Below are positions 22,931-36,532 of a DNA stretch of 64,000 nt, piece by piece; position 1 is the first letter of the stretch; every line of letters begins with the position of its first letter. This stretch comes from Telopea speciosissima (lineage: Eukaryota > Streptophyta > Magnoliopsida > Proteales > Proteaceae): assembly GCF_018873765.1 (NCBI RefSeq), contig NC_057923.1:1426001-1490000 (forward strand), given 5' to 3'. Below the pieces are notes generated by a model, which worked only from the letters and a program-made list of their open reading frames with translations, made no database searches and was not told the origin of the DNA. The translations under genes and the position numbers were made by a program.

Positions 22931-24229
22931 AGGGACTGGGGGAGTGGGGAGGGAGACTTCCTCATCAGTCCCCACGCCCCTTTATTCCGTTAAAAAGGAA
23001 AACAAATTAAGAGAGACCCGTAAGGTAGAGGTGACAGCACTTACACCACTGGAAGTGGGGTTGCAGTGGCAGTGGAACACACACACACGCCACAACACAA
23101 CACACCAAGACAGAGGAGGAGGAGGAGTACAGTACAGTCAAACTAATTAGTCCAAACTCCCAGTTAAAGTCCCACCACTGCCCAAGTTGCCTAACACAGC
23201 ACCTTTTTTGTAATTTCTTTTCATATTTTTATGACTCTTTCGACCTTAATGTAGTAATAGAGTCTTAAAAACCATCGGAAGAGGAGATGATGAGGTTCCT
23301 TATTGAATTGTCTGGTTAGTCTAGTCTTGTCTTGTCTTGTCTTGTCGAGTGGAGAGACCCTCACCCCACCCCACCCCTCCTGCCCCAATAGATGAATAGA
23401 CGAATCTTTATATCATAATACCATGGCTCCATAATGCTCCAAATAATCCATAAAATTAGATATAAGATGACTATGATTATAAAGGGATTCTTCAGAAAGG
23501 ACCGGAAAACCTGAACTCCTGAGGTGTAAGTTACCTTTTCAATGGTCAGTGTCTACCTTTCTCTCAACTTTCTTTTAACCTTTAACACGCCCCACCCCAC
23601 TTAATCCACCCCCGGTCTTTTCCAGCGATTTGAGGTTTCGCTTGGACTTATTAATGCCTTACGAACGACGAGAATGAAGTAGAAACTGACCAGGAAGAGG
23701 AGAACGAGTCATCACTTGGCCACTCGTCACATAACCTCACCCCCCGCCTCGCTCCTGCTGTGTACAATTGTCAAACCTAACGCCCAGTGCCTCTGCCCTC
23801 CATGAATTTGCACACGGATATGTATCTGCCAATATGGTCAACAAGTGATTTTTGTTTTTTGTTTTTTTTTTGTAAAAAATAAATATTTATATTAAAATTA
23901 AGAGAGAAAGAACGTTACATGGGCACGTGCAGTGCACTACCCCAATGCCTAGACAGACAATTTATATAAACTACTATATCAATATCTGTTGCCGTTTGAA
24001 AAACAAACAACTTTTCCAACTTTCTTTTTACGATGCGAGCAACACATGAAATTTGTACGTGCAAGATCAACAAAACACCCAAAAAAAAGAAAAAAGCACA
24101 TAAACAAAAGAAGAGGCAAGAGATTTATGTGATTTGACAAAACCGCCTACGTCCACGAAGTGAGATCCCATTCACTTTGAATCAAGAGAAGAAAAAAGAG
24201 TACAACTCTTGTGATTTAACACCCAAACC

Positions 24230-25053
24230 TAGGGGTGTCAATTCCAGGCCCGGCCCGACCTAACCCGCCCGGTTAAAGCCCGGCCTGGACCAGCCCGATT
24301 ACTAAATCAGGCGGTCCCGGTGTGGGTCCTAGCCCGTCGGGCATCTGATCGAACCGACCGATTCCAGGCTCGACCTAGACCGCCCTATTACAGCCCAACC
24401 CTTTAACTTATAAACTTTTCCTCCCCTTTCCTCCAATTTTCTTTTTTTTTTTTGTTTGTTTCTTTGTTGGTCTTTGACATTTATTGGTTAGATACACTTA
24501 ACCTAGGTGAGATGAGGCTTAGTTTTAGTTTTTAGATCTTACTTTGTTAGATGTGTTTCTATTCGGTGTTGTGTTGCTATTTTTTTAATCCCCTCTACTT
24601 ACTTTGTTAGATGTGTTTCTATTCGGTGTTGTGCTGCTATTATTTTTCTTCTACTTACTTTGTTCGATGTGCTTCTATTCGGTGTTGTGCTGCTATTTTA
24701 GTTGGGATCAGTTTTATTTGACTTTGAGTTGAGGTGTACAACTACTGCCCAATGGTGTGATGGTTTGAACTTAAAATTCTGGTTGTATGTCAATTACTAA
24801 GCCCACACCGTTTAGAGACTGTTTAGAGTTAAACGGCTCATTAGCCCATTTAGACCCGATTTAAGCCTGTTTAGCCCGAATAAGACTGCCTCGATTAAAG
24901 ACCAAACATCGACCGACCGAAATGAAACCGTACCATGCTCGCCCTAGGTAAGCCCGAATGCCTAAACTGTCGGACATGGTGCAGCCTGTAAAATTGGTGA
25001 GGCCCGACTAGGCCCGATCGAGACTGACTGAGCCCCACCGGTTGACACCCCTA
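24230..25053. mobile_element. Non-autonomous hAT-type element nested in the LTR
   Basis: An 824-bp element has inverted ends TAGGGGTGTCAA (left) and TTGACACCCCTA (right). An exact 8-bp target duplication, CCCAAACC, flanks it (24222-24229 and 25054-25061). It interrupts the left LTR of the surrounding Copia-like element. No transposase is seen; the ends are rich in GGCCCG and CCCGA words. Family C MITEs start similarly (TAGGGGTGTAAA). Confidence 0.88.
24539..24700. repeat. Threefold repeat inside the nested hAT element
   Basis: Three diverged units of about 55-60 bp each contain TACTTTGTTAGATGTGTTTC (or TTCGATGTGCTTC) and then ATTCGGTGTTGTG. They start near 24539, 24599 and 24654. Confidence 0.85.
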
Positions 25054-25837
25054 CCCAAACCTAAGCCCCATGTACACCCTTCACTCATCTCCCATTGACT
25101 CTATATACCTTACATCTTGGCTCATCGCTTAGTCCTTGTACACACGTTGCACCTACGCACCTACGTTGTATCTCGTGGACTCTCACTTCAATCCTCAAAT
25201 CTTGGCTACTCACTTGGATCAACACTAACTCTCTTTGGTAAATATCTTTATCCTTTTATAGGAATTCTTCTCTATTTTGTTGTTTTCTCTCTTTTTAAAG
25301 AAAACCTGCTAACTCTCTCTCCTCTATCTTGTTGGGCAAGGTTTCACTCTCTTCTCTTAGAGAAGATCCACTACATACTTCTTCCAAAGTGTCTCTTAGA
25401 AGACTCTACCTTGCTTAATGTCTTCAACTACTAATTAGTTTTACTCCCTTGGAAGACTCCACTTTATTGAAGACTTCATCTCCTTAGAAACCTCACGGGA
25501 TTGGGCTTCTTTCCCATGTGGCACGGTGTGCAGCGCACATCGGGTGACTGGAGAGGCCTTGATCGACATGCCAGCATATCGGGATGTGTGCTGGTGTATG
25601 GATTGAAGCTCCACAACCGCACGATGCGTGTTGCACGCCGTGCGGCGCACAAGTGCATTGGAGAGGAGTCAGATCCGAAAACTCACTTTGAAAGGCTCCA
25701 CCTTCCATTCAAATAGACAACCCAAATTAAACCATTAAACCAACCCATCAACTGGTCTAGATAAAAGCCACCAAACCCAACAATATCCACCTTGGCTTTT
25801 ATCATAGCCCCCTAGAGACTTGTTGAAAAGTCTTTTC

Positions 25838-26030
25838 AACCCCATTCTTCACCTTGCATATCTCTAGTGCTAGTCCTTCGAATGGTTGGAACACTCATCG
25901 TTTCGATCTCATTCTTTACCAAGCACATCTCTAGTGCTAGTACCTCGAATGACCGACACCTCATCATTTTAGCCGTATTCTTCACCTAATACATCTCTAG
26001 TGTTAGTACCTCGAATGGTCGAACCTTCAT
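25838..26030. repeat. Threefold 60-70-bp repeat in the Copia-like internal region
   Basis: ATCTCTAGTGCTAGT(A/C)C(T/C)TCGAATG recurs with spacing of about 65 bp near 25861, 25926 and 25991. Each copy is preceded by ATTCTTCACC or a similar word. Tandem repeats replacing coding sequence are typical of non-autonomous LTR elements. Confidence 0.75.
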
Positions 26031-27414
26031 CAATAATACCTCTTTAATCCTTGGACCTCTGTCTTCATCTTGAGAAGACATCATCTTCCTTTAAACCATG
26101 TTGTACGAGAACCCACCACACTTTTTTTATTCTACTAAATGCAACATTCCCTTGGCAATACAAGGTAATAACAATACCCTTCTTTTTTTTTTTTTTCAAG
26201 AAATCTCCACCATTTTCAACAACATCATGCTTTCTCACCAACGACCTACTCTATCAACCCCAAACTCAATCGCCAACCATCGGCCTGATACCACTTGTTG
26301 GGGTTGAAAAAACAAACAACTTTTCCAACTTTCTTTTAGCGATGCGAACAACGCACGAAATCAAAGTATGTGCAATATCAACATAACACAAAGAAAACAA
26401 GCACATACAAAAAAGAAGAGGCAAAAGATTTACGTAGTTCAACAAAATTGCTCAAGTCCATGGAGTGAGATTCCACTTTCATTATGAATCAAGAGAAGAG
26501 AATATAGTACAACCCTTGCGATTTGATATCCAAACCCAAGCCCCCATGTACACCCTTCTCTCATCTTCCATTCACTCTGCATACCTCAAATCTTAACTCA
26601 TCGCTTAGTCCTTGTACACATGTTGCACCCTCATTGTACCTCTGTAACTCTCACTTGGATCCTCTAATCTTAGATACTAATTAGGAATAACACTAACTCT
26701 TTTTATTAAACACCTCTATCTTTTTATAGAACTTCTTATCTACTTTGTTTTTTTTTTCTCATTGGAGAAAACCCATTAACTCTCTTTCTTCCAACAAGGG
26801 TTCATTTTCTCTCTTTTTAGAGAAAACCCACTATACATTTCTTGAAAGACTCCATCTTACTTAATATCTTCAACCACTAATCACTTCCACTCCTTTGGAA
26901 GACTAAATCTTATTGAAGACTCCACCCTTCCACTTACTTCATCTACCAAAAAAAAAGAATATTCTACCCCACCAATTCCTCCATATCATTGTTATCATAT
27001 CAATAATCAAATACATTTGGCTCTTAGGCCTATCAGCTTGGAGTGTTCTCAAGGTTTCAGTTCACAATATTGGGATCGATATATCAATATCAATACAAAT
27101 TAGCCATATCTAGGCGTTGCCGCTGCATCCAGACATTGGGGGTGCGTGAAATGATCGTTGCACCCCCATTAAAAGGCGAAAAATCTAGTGGTGTGGCGGT
27201 CATTTTGCACACCCCACACCCCTATGTTTAGGCAGGTGCAACATATCGCATGCGCCCAGGAAGCGTTTTCTTTCCCATTTTTTTTTCCCTATACCATAAT
27301 TCATGAGTTTGATCCTAGTTGTTCAACAGCAACCCACCCCCCACTCCCGTGTCTCCCTTTTTGGGGCTCTAAGTTTGTAAAGAATCAGATGGTTGCAAAT
27401 TGTGATCTCACTAG

Positions 27415-27678
27415 TAGGGGTGTAAATGAATAGCCGAAATCCATTTCCGTATCCGTTTAGCAATATCCAAATCCGTCTGAAAGCTAAATGGATGCGGATA
27501 CGGATACGGATAGGCTATAGCTATCCGAAAAGCTATATTTACATGTAAACGGATAAAATATCCGATCCGTATCCGTGTCCGTATATGTTTAACACTATCC
27601 GAATCCATCCGATAGCTAATCGGATGCGGATGCGGATATAACACTATCCGAGCCGAATCCGATCCATTTACAGCCCTA
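27415..27678. mobile_element. hAT-type MITE, family C copy 2
   Basis: A 264-bp element begins TAGGGGTGTAAATG and ends CATTTACAGCCCTA. It is flanked by a perfect 8-bp duplication CTCACTAG (27407-27414 and 27679-27686). The body is collinear with the copy at 16334, including AAGCTATATTTACATGTAAA and repeated GGATACGGAT words. It has no coding capacity. Confidence 0.93.
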
Positions 27679-27689
27679 CTCACTAGTCC

Positions 27690-30600
27690 CAAGCCCAGAT
27701 GATCCGCAAATAATTAGTTAGACAAAAGAAACCAACTCTATTTGGTACATAAAATACAACTTCCAACCCCAAAATTCCAATCTTGGACATACAAGTCCCT
27801 TTCAGGTTTTGCAGCCTTGATACACTGGCAAGTTCATATTTATGTGTGAAATTACCATTTCTGACCCCGAATCATTCTCATTTGCCTTCTACACGAAGGC
27901 ATAAAGCATCCAGTGAACACAAAAAAACAAAAATTTGTTAAAAAAAACATCGGCCACCTACACCTCGGAAACGAAGCACTCGCCTATTCTATGTATTTAA
28001 GGACTTTTGGTCTTCAGATTACGAAAAATTCCCTATTTCAAGATAGCTATGGCCTTGTGGGATTATGGTCTCAAATTTATGCTTCCGGTTCTCAAGGAAC
28101 ACTTTTGCTAAATTGATCTTCCTCGAATGAAATTTTGACTGTATCCTTGAACTTGAAGACCAATTGATGCCCGAAAGTGGCGTTGTTAAGCTTGGACTGC
28201 ACATCACACGGAAACAGTTTTGGTTCAATCCAATTTTTACTGATCACACCAATCTACAAACCAAAAAGAACAAAAAGAACCCATTCAGCACCACCTTTTT
28301 CAAAAACAGGGCAGTTATGGATTTCTGTGAACCCCTCAGTTTTTTTTTTGAGCAGAAAACTATTTATTAAAAGAAATCGGAATGGGAGAAGTTCCTTCCC
28401 CGTATAGAGAGAGATACAAGGATAGAAGGGAGTTATTCCCACCAAACAAAAGAAAAACCTAAAACAGAGGATCCTTTTGCTAGAAAATGAAACACCATCT
28501 CATCTTAAAAAATAAAAGGTGTCAAGCGGAGAAAGCAGAGTGCATCGCTCTTCTAACATCATATTGTGTAGATTTCTTAATAGATTTTTCACAACTCAAT
28601 TCTACGACTTGATAGCTTCATTCAGGATGAGAATTGACAACTGAGTAGAGAGGGATCTTGGGGCCTACCTGTATCCACATCTGTAGCCCAGTTCCACCAC
28701 CAGTTGTATCTTCATAACTAATGACCAATGTTCAAAAACAAGTAATCTCTCTCTCTCTCCCTTCTTACCTCCCTCCCATGAATTGATCTCACTGCAATTC
28801 AGCCACCTTATTGGTGCGCTCCCAATATTACTTGCTCAGATAGCTGGCCCTCTTATAGTAGCACCCGCATTTCACAAGTTGCACTGGTATCCGAAGGCTA
28901 CAAAGATCATTATAGGGTTGCCAATATGATTTCTATTTAACACTAACAGGGACTTGGAAGCCTACATTATTAATTTCTCATACCAAAAAGAAAAAAAGAA
29001 AGCCCACATTCTTGTTAAATCTTTAGCCTTCCTTTTTCCATGCAATTTCAAAACATACCAAAATAGGAAATATTGCTATTAACTCCCTTTATATACATCA
29101 TATATTTACCAAAACTCCCCAACTTCTGACCTCCCCTGTCTAATTCTAAATTCCTATATTTCCCCTGCTGCTCCCCTCCTCCCTTCCCAGTAGCATCTCA
29201 CTACCTGAATCTTTTTTCCAGTCTCTCAATCCCCCAATCATAGATCCTCTTCTTCAAGCCTAGCTAGCTCAGCTCGTTCAATCTCTGCAAACACGTCTAT
29301 TCTCAGTACCTCAAACCCCAACAATTCTTGCACCAGCAGGCATTTATACCAACAAACCGAACCACTTTCCTTCCATTCAACCGAGGCTCAAGAATCATCT
29401 ATTCTAATTAAAAGATATATGTTGTTAATTCACCAAAAAATTTTAAAATGCAGGACCTATGATAACCAGAAAAAAAAATTACCGATTTTACAGAAACCAA
29501 TATCAGAAATAGAATTACAAGCAAAGGATATGAAACCAGGAATAGGCTCCACAGCTACTCTGCCCTTCTCATCTGCAACTTAACTCTCTCTCTAACATCA
29601 AACAACATGAAAATGAGATGCTACAATGATTCTCTTCGTTCCTTTTAAAGTTAGCTCACTGACACTCCACAAATTCTACAACCCTTCTCACCGCTATCCA
29701 AAATTGGCCTAAAGCTTCATAGCATATACATTCCAACCATCTCATTCCGTAGTCTGCCCTTTCTACTTTAACGAGTCAATGGGGTCTGCATATTCAGTTT
29801 CTACTTTAACTGGTCAATGGGGTTATCAATACTTCCCAACCTAAACTCCTAAAATCACATAATATTAATAATTCTGGATATTCCAAAATCAGGATTGCAA
29901 TTTGCAAGCCTCGTTAGAAAATTCTGGATCTGCCAACAGAAATTCGGAATGGAGCGAGCCATCTCAGAAAGAGAATATAGGGACCAAGACGATATAAATC
30001 CAACCCTAAAGAGCCCTACATGACCAGAAATTCTTCCCTAACCGACAAAATTTTGACCAAAACTGTACTTAAGATTAATGCCAAAGAGACCAATTTCTTT
30101 TACTGGAACCTACAGTCAAGGTTGATTGGAACAACATTTGGATGGAATTTTGTTACATAAGTGGGGCGGAAGCAGAACTTAAACCATATAAATTCATAAC
30201 AGGTATCCATGACACAAAAGAAGACTTTAAGCAGAAATTTAACAGATTTTCAACAATTGACTCATCCAGTTCAGGTACCCCAAAAAAGACATCAGGGTGA
30301 AGGGGTAAAACTCATGCTTGCAAATGACCTAAGTCGGCTTATCCTCGCCATCTAACTCTATTTTAACAAGCAGGGGATTAATCGAAGCTAGAGGTTAAAT
30401 GCGCACACCCCCTACACATCTAAGACAACCAAGACAGAAGGTCAACGAGAATGAGTCAATGACAAAGTCCGGCTGGTTAAAAATGGGTGCCATCACTACC
30501 ATTTGGCCGACATTTCCCACATCAATGCCAAAAATAAACAAATCAAAGATTTGATTAGCCAAGTCACATGCAAAATTGGGTGACAGAGCAGAAGAAATAC

Positions 30601-32297
30601 AGGATGTTCTCAAGAAGAGAGAAAAGACAACTCTATATTTTTAACTATCCCAATATATATCTAGAATGTTCAACTGCTTAACGGGCAAATAGGAGAAATG
30701 GGGAGAGGGAGATAAGCCTATTAAGAATGTTCAGCAATTGCCTAGATTAATAAATCAGTTCACACACAACCATTTGAAAGTTGTAACTGATTTGATTTAA
30801 CATAGCGACAAACACATTCAAACAAATAGTATGCCCACAAAAGTACAGTCAACTAATGGAAAACATCAAAGTTGGATACTTGCATTACGTACACATTTAA
30901 AGTCAATTCCATAGAATAAATGGAAATACAATCACAATCCAAAATGAGAACATCTGAAACTCATTGAATTGTTTATTCCAGTTCTGTACTGAGTTGTGGG
31001 CAATGCCCATATTTAAGGTCATCATGGAGAACGATGGAAACCAAATAAAAATGCATGCTTCCCCATCTGAAGTCCTAACTTCATCTATGATATGTAAACT
31101 GCAATCTACAAAGGTCTACAATCTACCAATGTGCATTACAATCAGTGCTGAATTAACACAACATTTTGGTTTCACAATCCTGGAATTATAAAAGAACTAT
31201 CACAATTAAATTTGTACTTAGCTAGGCAACATTAGCCACCATTTGGTTCATGTAAAAACTATCTACATAACGCAACATTTTTTCCATGGTGAGAGGAATA
31301 CTCATACATCCATCCATCTTCATAGAATGGAGAGAACTGAAGCAGTCCATGGAACAAATGATTAGATAGATGATAGAATTGTAACAAGCCTAATAAGGTC
31401 ACTCAAATGTCCCTTTCCCGGGGTCAAGACAGTTAACCTCATATGGTCAACTTGAGCACAACAATCTCATCAAAGCTTCCACCAGACCTCAATTCTTAAC
31501 AATAACATTTGAGGATAACAAGATATCCCTCTAACACCCTCAATCCTAAAAAATTAATGCAGAAAAGGACCCACTCCTTCCCCCCAACATAACAAACACA
31601 GAGTTCCCAACTCTGAAGAGAGTGAAGGACATTTAACAATCATACCCAAATTTAGATGGAATTGGTTGACACTTCCCAAAGTTACTTGTAAAGCAATACA
31701 GGAGAAGCCAAAAACAATTTGGGTGTCAGCCTTGCTATGACACTTCCCAAAGTTACTTGTAAAGCAACTTTCTCCATGATATTACAGGCAGACAACCATA
31801 GAATCGTTTTAACAGAGCAAGCACTACGTATTTCTTTTTGAACAACATAAGCTTTAGTACCGGCTAAATAGCTACTGTACCAAAACTTCAAGTGCAAACA
31901 AAGAGATCTGCAAGGCATTTTGGCAGAATTACCAACCCAAACAAGGTTCGGCATCCTGATTCCATATTTAAAGCAAACTCAAAAGTAAAATTTAAATAAT
32001 TATCGGAAGAGAACAAAATAATAAATAAAAGAGTTGAAGATGGAGACAAAAAAAAAAAAAAAAAAAACCAGAGGATCAAGGAAATATATTTAATTGCACT
32101 TTCAAGTGAAATCCAATTCCATCGTACCAAACAAGACTACAGGAGACACCAAGTGTTGAAAGTAATGTCAATAATTTTTAGAACAAAATCTCATAATAGG
32201 ACAAAAATCAAAAGCTCAGCATTTCTTTTCCATCCCGAAACTAACCAATACGATCTCAACTAGCACGTAACTGAGAAAGGAAAAAGCAGAACAACAC
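27690..32297. other. No gene seen: spacer on the 3' side of RPS27
   Basis: I cannot support a gene here. At about 28341-28370 a T run followed by GAGCAGAAAACTATTTATTAA looks like the tail of a minus-strand retroposon. The 30-bp sequence ACACTTCCCAAAGTTACTTG with its flanks occurs twice, near 31670 and 31740. The minus-strand frame 28228-28019 (SSSRIQSKFHSRKINLAKVF) has a coding-like look, but I do not recognise it. Confidence 0.5.
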
Positions 32298-33001
<704 letters not shown>

Positions 33002-33029
33002 GTTTGCAGAGAGACTGGGTGACCTTTGA

Positions 33030-33038
33030 AAACCCTAA
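33030..33038. promoter_or_regulatory. Telo-box-like motif in the RPS27 leader
   Basis: AAACCCTAA reads on the plus strand about 30 bp upstream of the RPS27 ATG. The motif is frequent near the 5' end of plant ribosomal protein genes and supports coordinated expression; the role here is inferred. Confidence 0.6.
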
Positions 33039-33126
33039 AACTCCTTTGACAATCACTTGCTGTGTTCAGAGCGCTGGCGCCGAAGGTAGAAAGAAGTAAG
33101 AGGGTAGCAATGAGGGTATAAGTAGG

Positions 33127-33134
33127 ATATATAT
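33127..33134 (-). promoter_or_regulatory. Probable TATA box of RPS27
   Basis: ATATATAT in the minus-strand context CTACATATATATCC lies about 128 bp upstream of the ATG. A transcription start some 30 bp downstream, in a pyrimidine-rich CCCTCATTGCTACCCTC stretch, would fit the terminal pyrimidine style of ribosomal protein genes. Confidence 0.5.
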
Positions 33135-33171
33135 GTAGTGGAATCACGAGATTCTAGGGCATACGGAGTAG

Positions 33172-33690
33172 GGTGTCAAACGATTCGGTTTGGGTTATTC
33201 GGTTCAGTTTTGGTTCGATTTAAGAAATAAAATGTAGAAACACCGAACCGAGAACAATAATGTATTTTCAAAACCGAAATGATTCGGATTGGTTCTGTTT
33301 CGCTTTTGTGTTCAGCTTCTTTAGTGGTGGGTTTTAATTTGATTTCATATTCAGTTTAGGCCCTATTTAAATGGTTGGGCCAATTTTTTTTACATCTTCA
33401 CCAATTAAAAACTCCTTACTTGTTAAGATCATAATCCACTAATTTTTTTCCAAACATTAAAATGAGAAAAAAAATTATCGTCAAATATATTTTAAAAATA
33501 AAAAATAATATAACTGATACGATTCCTAATTCAGTTTGAAAATAGGTAATTCGGGTCAATTTAACAATTTTAGGCATGAAATCGAAATCAAGTCAAACCT
33601 CAAAAATTTCCAACTTTGGAAACCAAAATCAAACCAATTTACTTTGATTTGATTCCGGTTGATTTTGGTTTCGATTCTAAATTGACATTC
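33172..33690. repeat. AT-rich element with TTCGGTTT words, possible non-autonomous hAT
   Basis: It starts AGGGTGTCAAACGATTCGG and ends near AAATTGACATTCAGG, weakly inverted ends like those of the elements at 24230 and 58888. The interior is full of TTCGGTT, AACCGAA and GGTTTTGGTT words. I found no target duplication. Confidence 0.4.
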
Positions 33691-33699
33691 AGGATAGAG

Positions 33700-36310
33700 T
33701 TTTTTTGATATAGGTAATCTATCCTCAGGTTATTGGGTAGGCTTAAACGATGGCTTCACAACGCGGCCCACTCCTGGTAGCATTACCAAGCAACTTATTC
33801 ACTAGTTCACAACTCTAATTCAGTAATTTGGTTGAATAGGCCAGGGTTCAAGAGTGAAGACTCTATAGCCAACACTAAATTATACACTAAACTACAGCTG
33901 TTGATAAAATTCTCTCCACCCCTTACACGATGAACGAATGAAGGTCTGAAATGCCCTGGACATTGTTCCAAAGAGTTCCATCTAACCATCAAAAGTGATG
34001 ATGAAGAGATTCTCTCTTCACCGTGAGTGAAGGAAAATTGGTCCTAATATCGTTAGTTATTACACGGCCTTGTTTAGAGTAAGATTAGGCGGCTTTCAGT
34101 ATATTAGGAATATTGTGGGGGATTGGCCATGCCTTGGTCTGACTGCATTTGTTTTGGGCGAGTCTTTGATGGTGCTTGGCCAATCCCATTTTGTTCAATG
34201 GAAAGTGGTTTTTGGGACCCGGGTTCGTAGTATCTGTCTCGGATTGGCAGATTAGCCCTGATCAGATCGGGATTGGTATCGGCTGATGTCGATCCTAATT
34301 TTTGGTCTTATCCGATACCGATCCATTGGTATGACACAAGGATAAAAAGATTATAAAAATCAATTTTTTATGAAAAAATATGGACAATTTCGTCTGATCC
34401 GACTTGATTTAGGGTGATCCGATTTTCGAAAAACTAATACCATGTTTGGAACAACCACCCTTACTTTTGCAAATGGTGTCTACCATACAAGGAATTTTGT
34501 TTCTCAAAGACCATGCTTTGCTTACCCAAAAAAAAAACGCTTTGGAGTTTCTTTGTTCTTTTTTATTTTTATTTTATCATTAATGAAGGTAAAAGCTTTC
34601 ATGCACGGCTGTGAAAATGCAGTTAAATGCCCATTCAAAGTGACATAAACATCCCCTGCCCCATTATTTGGAGTTAATAGGGGGTAATCTCCGGTGTACG
34701 AATACTTTCTCCTTTAATGAATTAGTGCATTATTTGTTTTATTTTGTTTTTTTTTTTTTCCATTTTAAATGTATCTTTGTAAATAAAATTAAAAAGAAAG
34801 GGAGAGGGTTGGACACACAATATAGTTATCAAGGCGACACCTAGGCGTCCAGGCTCCTTGATTGTCTTGGTCTGCCTTTTTGGTATCGCCTTTATTTTGG
34901 ACCTTCTCCAACGCTTCATCTACCTTGCCACCTTGATAATTATGGCACACGATTAGCATTTTAGAGCCAGCAATTATGCCAAATGGAGAAGGTGGGATGG
35001 AGAGCGTAAGAGATCATTTCCATAATAGGAGGGAGAAAGACAGATTCAAGCTGGGTCTAACGCCGGCGTGCCCAACCTTTATAACCTTTTTTTTAAATTT
35101 TGAAATCCCTGCAACCATGATAACAATAAAACAACCAGAGTTCCTTACCTTTTTAGACTGGCCATACGCAAAGCATTCTCTCCTTTTTGGTTATTAAGGC
35201 ATAAGCAGCATAACCAACTAGAGAGGGAAGATATTTTCACAAAAATCCAATCCAATTGAATGGGATAATGAGAGGGATGGAGTACAAGAAGAAGGTATGG
35301 ATTTTTCGACCCCACTCTAAACCAAATAAACGGAGAGGGAACGATACGACACCAAATTGTAGTTTCCTGTAACAGGGGTGGGTGATAATCGTCCAATAGG
35401 GAAAGCCTTTAATAAGGAGAAAGAGAGTATGGAAACCACTGGTACCGTGGGATGTAAAATGGTGTGTAGGAATCTGCACACCATCTTAGTGGGCTTCTTT
35501 TCCCATTCAGAACTTCTTTAATGAGCATCCTGCCCAATGAGTGCTTAATGAGGCATCCGATGGCTGGGCTCAACTGTCGGATGCCTCACTGGGTTCTCCA
35601 CTTAGTGGGGTCGGTTTCAATCATAGTTAGTAAAAACGATAATGGCAAAAAAATAGTCTTACGATACGGGTTTTAAACGGTAAAAAACTGCAAATAGACT
35701 GTAAAAAAAGAGAACGGTAACCCCCAGAAACCAAATGGTACGGGTTTTAAACATTCATATTTTAAAAAAAAAACAGCAGTACTCTCATATACATTGAGGA
35801 ATTTTTTATTTAAAATACATGCTTCTAATTTCGTTATCCGTGCATTAACTTTGAGTTGAAGGTGATATCATGAAAAATGTAACCCTTCGAGTCATCTTTA
35901 TGTTGATGAAAGAATTAGGTCCATCAGAGTTCGAGAGAGAGAGAGATACGGTCACATAAGTCCAAGGTCTTAAACCCCCCCAAAAAAAAATAGGAACGTG
36001 TATTAAACGTGTTTTAAATGCATTTTGAAAAGTGAGTGCTTGTCGTTTGCTGTTTTTTCCTATATGTTTGGAAAACATACGACAAAACATGTTTAAACCG
36101 GTAAAAAATGGAAATGCAGAGTTTTAAACGCGTTTCGATCCAGTCGAACCCATTCAGTTTATCCAACCCAAATCCAACATCCTATAGGTTAAGTGATAAA
36201 TAGTTATGATCGGATTGACCCCATTTACCCAATTACTATGATTGGACATGCTTTGTACATGGTATCAGATCATATGTGTTATCCTCATGTATTAATCAAG
36301 GGAAAAGGAT
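33700..36310. other. No gene seen: spacer upstream of RPS27
   Basis: It contains a MITE (34821-34944), a degenerate stretch with repeated GATCGG, GATACCG and GATCC words (about 34255-34330) and a GTTTTAAACG-rich stretch (35640-36130). No coding region is supported. Confidence 0.5.
34821..34944. mobile_element. hAT-type MITE, family A copy 2
   Basis: A 124-bp element begins TATAGTTATCAAGGCGACAC and ends CCACCTTGATAATTATG. The flanking 8-mers ACACACAA and GCACACGA match 6 of 8. It is the most diverged of the four copies, so probably the oldest. Confidence 0.78.
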
Positions 36311-36311
36311 A

Positions 36312-36411
36312 GCACCCTATGTACGGTGAACCCGCGTGGTCCAACGATCTTTGATATATTTTTTCAGTAGTAATTCTAGGTACTATTGCATGTAACATAG
36401 GCTTAGCGCCT
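36312..36411 (+). pseudogene. petD: petD fragment (cytochrome b6/f subunit IV), plastid-derived
   Basis: Read on the plus strand, the frame gives YGEPAWSNDL, then an in-frame TGA, then YIFSVVILGTIACNIGLA. This is the first transmembrane part of subunit IV of the cytochrome b6/f complex, with one stop and a few changes. The 5' and 3' parts are missing. Confidence 0.85.
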
Positions 36412-36532
36412 CAGAACACGCCTCTCTCTATAAGAATGGCGGATTCACATCTTCTTAACCCGAAATGGCTAAGGAGAGGAAAAGTTCCTTTTTGAACGTA
36501 CTCCCGTGAACATATCCAGTGGAACCGGGGTG

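Larger units (their letters stand above)
18851..23984. other. No gene seen: long AT-rich region far upstream of the ERF gene
   Basis: About 5 kb with no supported gene. It holds a GA microsatellite (19196-19234), an AT tract followed by a T run (about 19998-20034), ATGC runs (20821-20834), a T/G homopolymer block (22189-22233) and a G-rich minisatellite (22897-22930). There is also a CTTGT repeat (about 23323-23345). GATC-, TTAATTAA- and ACGT-containing words are frequent. It may carry distal regulatory DNA for the ERF gene, which is inference only. Confidence 0.5.
23985..26930 (-). mobile_element. Degenerate Copia-like LTR element without coding capacity
   Basis: Two diverged direct repeats, each starting near TGTTG...GAAAAACAAACAAC, begin at 23985 and 26297. 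They share long collinear stretches such as CAACTTTTCCAACTTTCTTTT and CATCGCTTAGTCCTTGTACAC. Directly left of the right copy, GGCCTGATACCACT reads as the initiator-Met primer site TGGTATCAGGCC on the minus strand. The left copy ends CCCAACA at about 25783, followed by a CCAAGGTGGATAT polypurine tract on the minus strand. This orients the element on the minus strand with LTRs of about 0.97 kb (left, without its insert) and an internal region of only about 500 bp. The right copy loses similarity after about 26930. Short frames inside have no gag or pol motif. Confidence 0.65.

Noticed and set aside
22153-22975. Open frames near the G-rich minisatellite and T/G homopolymers
   Set aside because: Low-complexity translation (poly-Phe, poly-Pro, Gly-Glu) with no splice or start context.
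25441-25716. Four overlapping open frames on both strands
   Set aside because: They lie inside the LTR of a Copia-like element in a locally GC-rich patch and have no domain. The frames are chance results of composition.
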